From Halocafeteria seosinensis (Eukaryota > Sar > Bigyra > Bicosoecida), in the NCBI GenBank assembly GCA_001687465.1, contig LVLI01000324.1, positions 1-59,844 of the forward strand: a DNA stretch of 59,844 bases. Direction: 5' to 3'. The position numbers and the translations under genes are program-made. Shown one piece after another: positions 56,532-59,844 of this stretch; positions within the stretch are counted from its first letter, which is position 1; every line of letters starts with the position of its first letter. Below the pieces are notes generated by a model that was given only the letters and a program-made list of their open reading frames with translations, was not told the origin of the DNA and did not search any database.

Positions 56532-57498
56532 TTACGCCATCTCCGTATCCGCACTCTCGGCTGCACCAGACGACCCTCCATTATGAGGATCAATATTGGG
56601 GGGCAGTTTGCCCATTTGAAGATACTGCTCTAATCGATCAATTTCTTCCGGCGAGGAAGCATTGTTCAGGTACTCCTGCATGTCTCAGTGTCGCAACCAA
56701 ACCGCTGTTATCTTCCTTGGAATAGAAACCACCGAACTTACTTCTATCGCTGCTAACTGTTCGTGAGTGAATGAGCTTTCGGAAGAACCGCCACTTTTAG
56801 CCACTTCACCTGGTGTAAACGTCTTGGCCTGCACAGAGCCGTAAAGTTCATTGCCTTGGGTATCGGAAGACCGAAAACTTGACAAGAGCACCTACCTTGT
56901 TTATCGCTTGTTCCAACTGTTTTCCTGCGCTACTCTTGAATAGTTTCTCCGCTTGTACCCGTTCTTCTGGCTTTACCTTCCTAAAATCTAACTCTTTCAG
57001 CTGTGGCAGTTTATGGATGACATAAAACCTATAGTGCTGCCTTCGCGTTACCGGGTTGTGTAGTAAACTCAAACATGTTACTTTCGTGAAAGACGCCAAT
57101 GAATCCACCTCACTCAGGGAGGCAATATAGTTGTTCGTCAGCATAAGGGTATCTAAATGGGGTAAGGATTTTCCTAAATCATCCTCAATCTTCGTAATTC
57201 TGTTGTTGTTCAGTAGTAGCATGGTCAATCGTGTCAGGTAGGGGAAATTTTCAAGCTTTTGGATTTCATTATCGGATAAATCAATGCAGTCGTACGAGTC
57301 TTTGGTAGCACCAAGACTCTCGATCATAGGTATCTTGTAACCTGCATGGGACAAGAGTACAACAACCAGTGCTAGATACATGGAGACATCCTCAGAAAGA
57401 GCAGGTTGTGAAATCGTACCGCGTAGCTCTATCTCCCGTTCTCGTAGAGCATTTATATGCACACGCGCTCTCGATATCAGATCCGCTGTGAGCTTCAT
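56532..57498 (-). CDS. SNRPA1: U2 small nuclear ribonucleoprotein A'
   Basis: Exons 57498-57420, 57341-56896, 56828-56742 and 56675-56532 join in frame, giving 251 residues (usual about 255). Intron 1 is 78 nt, a multiple of three without stops, so an unspliced reading inserts 26 extra residues before GYKIP. The leucine-rich repeats follow (CIDLSDNEIQKLENFP, LLLNNNRI, LMLTNNYI, LSLLHNPV), then the capping segment HYRFYVIHKLPQLKELDF and the C-terminal helix EEIDRLEQYLQMGKLP. U2A' binds U2B'' and U2 snRNA stem-loop IV in the spliceosome. The start chosen is the ATG of MKLTADLI, matching the family; the longer in-frame start at 57540 adds 14 non-conserved residues. Confidence 0.96.
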
Positions 57499-58151
57499 CG
57501 TACAAGAGTCTCCGAAACCACCACATATATACGCGCACATTCACACACGGACCCACAATGACGCTCCTTTCTCTGCCACCGAATCGCTTGGGCGTCTCTA
57601 AGAGATCGGGCAAACATTTGTTGGGGTATACAACCGGACAAACAAATGTTACACTTTGGTCTGAGCCCTACTTCAAGTTCATTTTTTCAGATTCATTTGG
57701 CTTAAAACGAAGTGAATATTTCTGAAACAGAATATTCACGTAACGAAAGGACAAAAACAGTACAAAAGAGAACTAGCGGGCTTTTATTTGAAGTTCGTAT
57801 TAATCTCATATGTACGTATAAAACGCCGTATCTTTGCGTCGAGGAATCGAGGATGCTTTTCGGAGCTTCATTAGCCTGTTGCTTGAACAATCGTCCCCGA
57901 CATTAATAGGATAAATGTATCCGCTATGGGGAAAGTATTTACCTTGAGTAATGCCAAGGTACATCTCTTTGTAAATGATATGCGAAGAGTGAAGGGAAGC
58001 TCGAGGCTGCGGGATTTTCCGCAACCTATGGACCTTTTTTGTTGTCTAGTTGCCTCCCCAAAATTCGTCCCCCGTTATTTTGTGGGAGTCACAACAGCTA
58101 CTATTGTATCTTTGTACCTCCTGCAGACACATATAACACACAAAGACCAAA
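57499..58151. promoter_or_regulatory. 653-bp divergent region between U2A' and SR-protein genes
   Basis: No gene is recognised. The notable element is an imperfect palindrome at 57712-57739. The pairing of two splicing-factor genes head to head suggests shared control, but this is inference. Confidence 0.4.
57712..57739. repeat. Imperfect inverted repeat (hairpin)
   Basis: GTGAATATT pairs with AATATTCAC; after one bulged T, CTG pairs with CAG around an AAA loop. The 28-nt structure has 12 paired positions and sits in the spacer between U2A' and the SR-protein gene. Confidence 0.6.
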
Positions 58152-59129
58152 ATGGGGGACGAAAGGGCACCGCGTGTTGATCGTGACAAACTTGTAGGTG
58201 CCACCCAAAAACGAAACTGGATCTCGTGCCCGCCAATTGCCTCAACTTAACTCTTCGTCTTCGACTACTTGTACTTCAGTTTAGCATCCGTGTGGCGAAT
58301 TTGCCTTATTCCATCAGGTAAGAGGTCCTCATTCTTGAGATAGAACCTTGCATACTCACATCAACATTGCCGGCTGCAGAAAAGAGGAATTGGAAGACCA
58401 CTTTGCCAAATATGGACAGGTTGGGGATGTCTACGTTCCCACCGACAGGGACACTGGCAGCGGGCGTGGCTTTGCTTTTGTTCGTTACGAGGAAAAATCT
58501 GCCGCCGACGAGGCTGTAGCGCAAGAGGATAACGTTGAAAACTTCGGCCGTACTTTGCACGTGGGGATCGCTGAGCCACCTCGTCCCAGAGGAGACCGTG
58601 ATTTTGGAGGCCGGGGTGGCGGTAGAGGTGGATTCCGCGGAGGAAGAGGCGGTGGTGGACGTTTCGGGTATGTTACTGCTTCATGAGGTTTTCCTTTTCT
58701 TCCCGTTGTACGACTGTCGGCAGCTCTCATTCGGATGCTCTTGCTAGAGATGTCGCTGTAAGGGTTGCCAGTATACTGTCTTGGGACCACCAGCCGTGTT
58801 GTCGACCAGCAGCCGTGTTGTCGATCAATGAAAGCAACGTGCCCATGGCGTAATGTAACGCCGCATCGTCGTAGTGATTCGAGAAGCATCGAGACTGATT
58901 TATCCGTGTTGACTGTTGAGCTGCCTGTTGCCTCCTTCGCTGCTTTCTGTATCACCTGTTCAATACTGTTTTCCTGCCCTGACTTGTCCTTCACAGAGAC
59001 CGAGACAGACGTGATGGCTACGGTGGAGACAGAGGAGATCGCCGCGGGGGCGACCGTCGCGAAGAACGCCGTCCACGCCGCAGCAGAAGCCGCAGTCGGG
59101 AGGAGCGCCGTCGCAGAAGCCGCAGTTAA
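58152..59129 (+). CDS. SR-type splicing factor: RRM + RGG + RS tail
   Basis: Exons 58152-58193, 58280-58317, 58380-58667 and 58997-59129 join in frame, giving 166 residues. The RRM has RNP2 IRVANLPYSI and RNP1 GRGFAFVRYE. A Gly/Arg-rich stretch (GGRGGGRGGFRGG) follows, then a short RS tail rich in RRSRSRSRE. Small SR proteins bind exonic enhancers and recruit U1/U2. The donor of intron 1 is the GTAGGT at 58194; using the later GT at 58198 would create a stop. Intron 3 is 329 nt, over four times the local norm, and its retention truncates the protein after five more codons. Identity among SRSF paralogues is not decided. Confidence 0.9.
58791..58824 (+). repeat. Short tandem duplication in SR-protein intron 3
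   Basis: CAGCCGTGTTGTCGA occurs at 58791-58805 and again at 58810-58824, with four nucleotides between the copies, inside the unusually long intron 3. Confidence 0.6.
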
Positions 59130-59276
59130 GCCTTTCCAAGAACGATAATTACACGATCGCGCAGTTAAATGTGTATTTTGGCTAAAGAAAGGAACAGATG
59201 CAATAAACTCTGCTTGACACTGCTTATCCGGAGATGCAGTGGAGAACAAGACAAAGTGTGAGACGTAAACTCAATG

Positions 59277-59844
59277 CTACATCTCTTGTACTATATTCAG
59301 TTTACGTCGTTTTAAGAATCCACTCTTCTTGTGTTTCTTCGTGTATGCACAATTGCTGTTGCCAAGAAATGAAGATATTTTTGATCCACTGTTTTCGTCG
59401 TTGTTAAACGTCCTGAAATGCCAACGTGATGAAAAAAAATCGGTTCATCAGAGAAGCGATAGTGCTTGTAACATTGCGCACTCACCATTCACATGCTGCG
59501 GCTTGATCAGCTAGAAGGTCTCTAGACGTAGACCAGCTGAATCGTACAATGGAAGGAAAGCCGAAAACCGCATCGACATTTTGCCTTAACCATTCCTTAG
59601 TGGAGGGATCTGGGACAGTGACGATTTACCATTCCTAGACGACGGAAAAGAAGCCAATTTTCAACGCCGTCCTTACCTGACGGGTAGCCACTACCATACG
59701 GAGCAGCCCCTTGTTTCGTTTCGATTGAATGCTCTTTATCCCAATGTTCCATTGCTTCATCCCTTGTCACCTTTGCGCATATACTAGCGGCACTCACGCA
59801 TTTGTACAGTGAGTCGGCCTTCTTGCGCACGGTAAACTCAATCT
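59277..59844 (-). CDS. RNASEH2A: Ribonuclease H2 catalytic subunit A, 3' part (cut by window edge)
   Basis: Exons 59844-59677 (its 5' end is outside the window), 59609-59486 and 59412-59277 join in frame. Diagnostic blocks are [24 protein letters not shown], cut here only by my own span of reading, the turn [15 protein letters not shown] and [13 protein letters not shown]. They match the second half of eukaryotic RNase H2A. The VTRD aspartate is one of the metal-binding acids; the DEG motif lies beyond the window. The enzyme removes RNA-DNA hybrids and misinserted ribonucleotides. A lysine-rich tail ([13 protein letters not shown]) ends the protein and may act as a nuclear localisation signal. 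It is convergent with the SR-protein gene, stops 147 bp apart. Confidence 0.94.

Noticed and set aside
57342-57419. 26 extra hydrophobic residues in U2A'
   Set aside because: They are a 78-nt intron without stops; removing it restores the universal REIELR-GYKIP junction.
1-59844. Transposons, CRISPR arrays, rRNA, viral insertions
   Set aside because: No transposase, reverse transcriptase, integrase, direct-repeat spacer pattern, rRNA-like block or viral gene was seen.

Overview
The window is nuclear DNA of a compact eukaryote, almost certainly a protist. Coding regions are broken by short introns with canonical GT...AG borders, mostly 63-91 nt long. Reading frames only make family-level sense after these introns are removed. 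The gene content is eukaryotic: a myosin, Arp2/3 subunit ARPC4, the U2 snRNP protein A', checkpoint protein MAD1, seipin, taxilin, an RNase H2 catalytic subunit and a cGMP-dependent-type protein kinase. I cannot name the lineage from sequence alone. Short introns, a PKG with three tandem cyclic-nucleotide domains and a myosin with a novel tail would suit a stramenopile or other algal/SAR-type protist, but that is inference. I see no transposon, CRISPR array, tRNA or rRNA. Two single unknown bases (N) lie at 6852 and 21818.

Layout. 67-4518 (minus): taxilin-like protein, then PKG. 4519-5908: no recognised gene. 5909-19994 (plus): a 4,645-residue myosin whose tail is about 3,700 residues of degenerate helical repeats. 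19991-22412: a small unknown gene, a SAMHD1-like dNTPase, then ARMC1-like (minus, from 22412). 23756-26753: a small unknown protein, an unknown multi-pass membrane protein, and ARPC4. 27846-33503 (plus): a long coiled-coil protein and a seipin with a large insertion. 33566-39029 (minus): a monoacylglycerol-lipase-like hydrolase and a 1,176-residue fusion of a cysteine-desulfurase-like enzyme to a TtcA-like tRNA thiolase. 39076-46996: an unknown single-pass membrane protein, Cpn10 (minus), and a HEAT-like protein. 46977-51539: a CHCH protein (minus), MAD1 (plus), FAM13-like (minus). 51773-59844: a 1,377-residue unknown protein (plus), U2A' (minus), an SR/RGG splicing factor (plus), and the 3' part of RNASEH2A (minus, cut by the window edge).

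Genes are packed tightly, often in alternating head-to-head and tail-to-tail pairs. Start codons are only 34 bp (CHCH/MAD1) and 46 bp (desulfurase-thiolase/membrane protein) apart. Stop codons overlap for myosin/small gene and HEAT/CHCH, and are 14 bp apart for MAD1/FAM13. The genes do not form one pathway. Themes are housekeeping (splicing, cytoskeleton, mitochondrial folding, nucleotide and RNA/DNA hybrid metabolism, lipid droplets, mitosis). The most unusual items are the giant repeat-tailed myosin and the desulfurase-thiolase fusion, which puts the sulfur donor and acceptor enzymes of a tRNA-thiolation reaction on one polypeptide.
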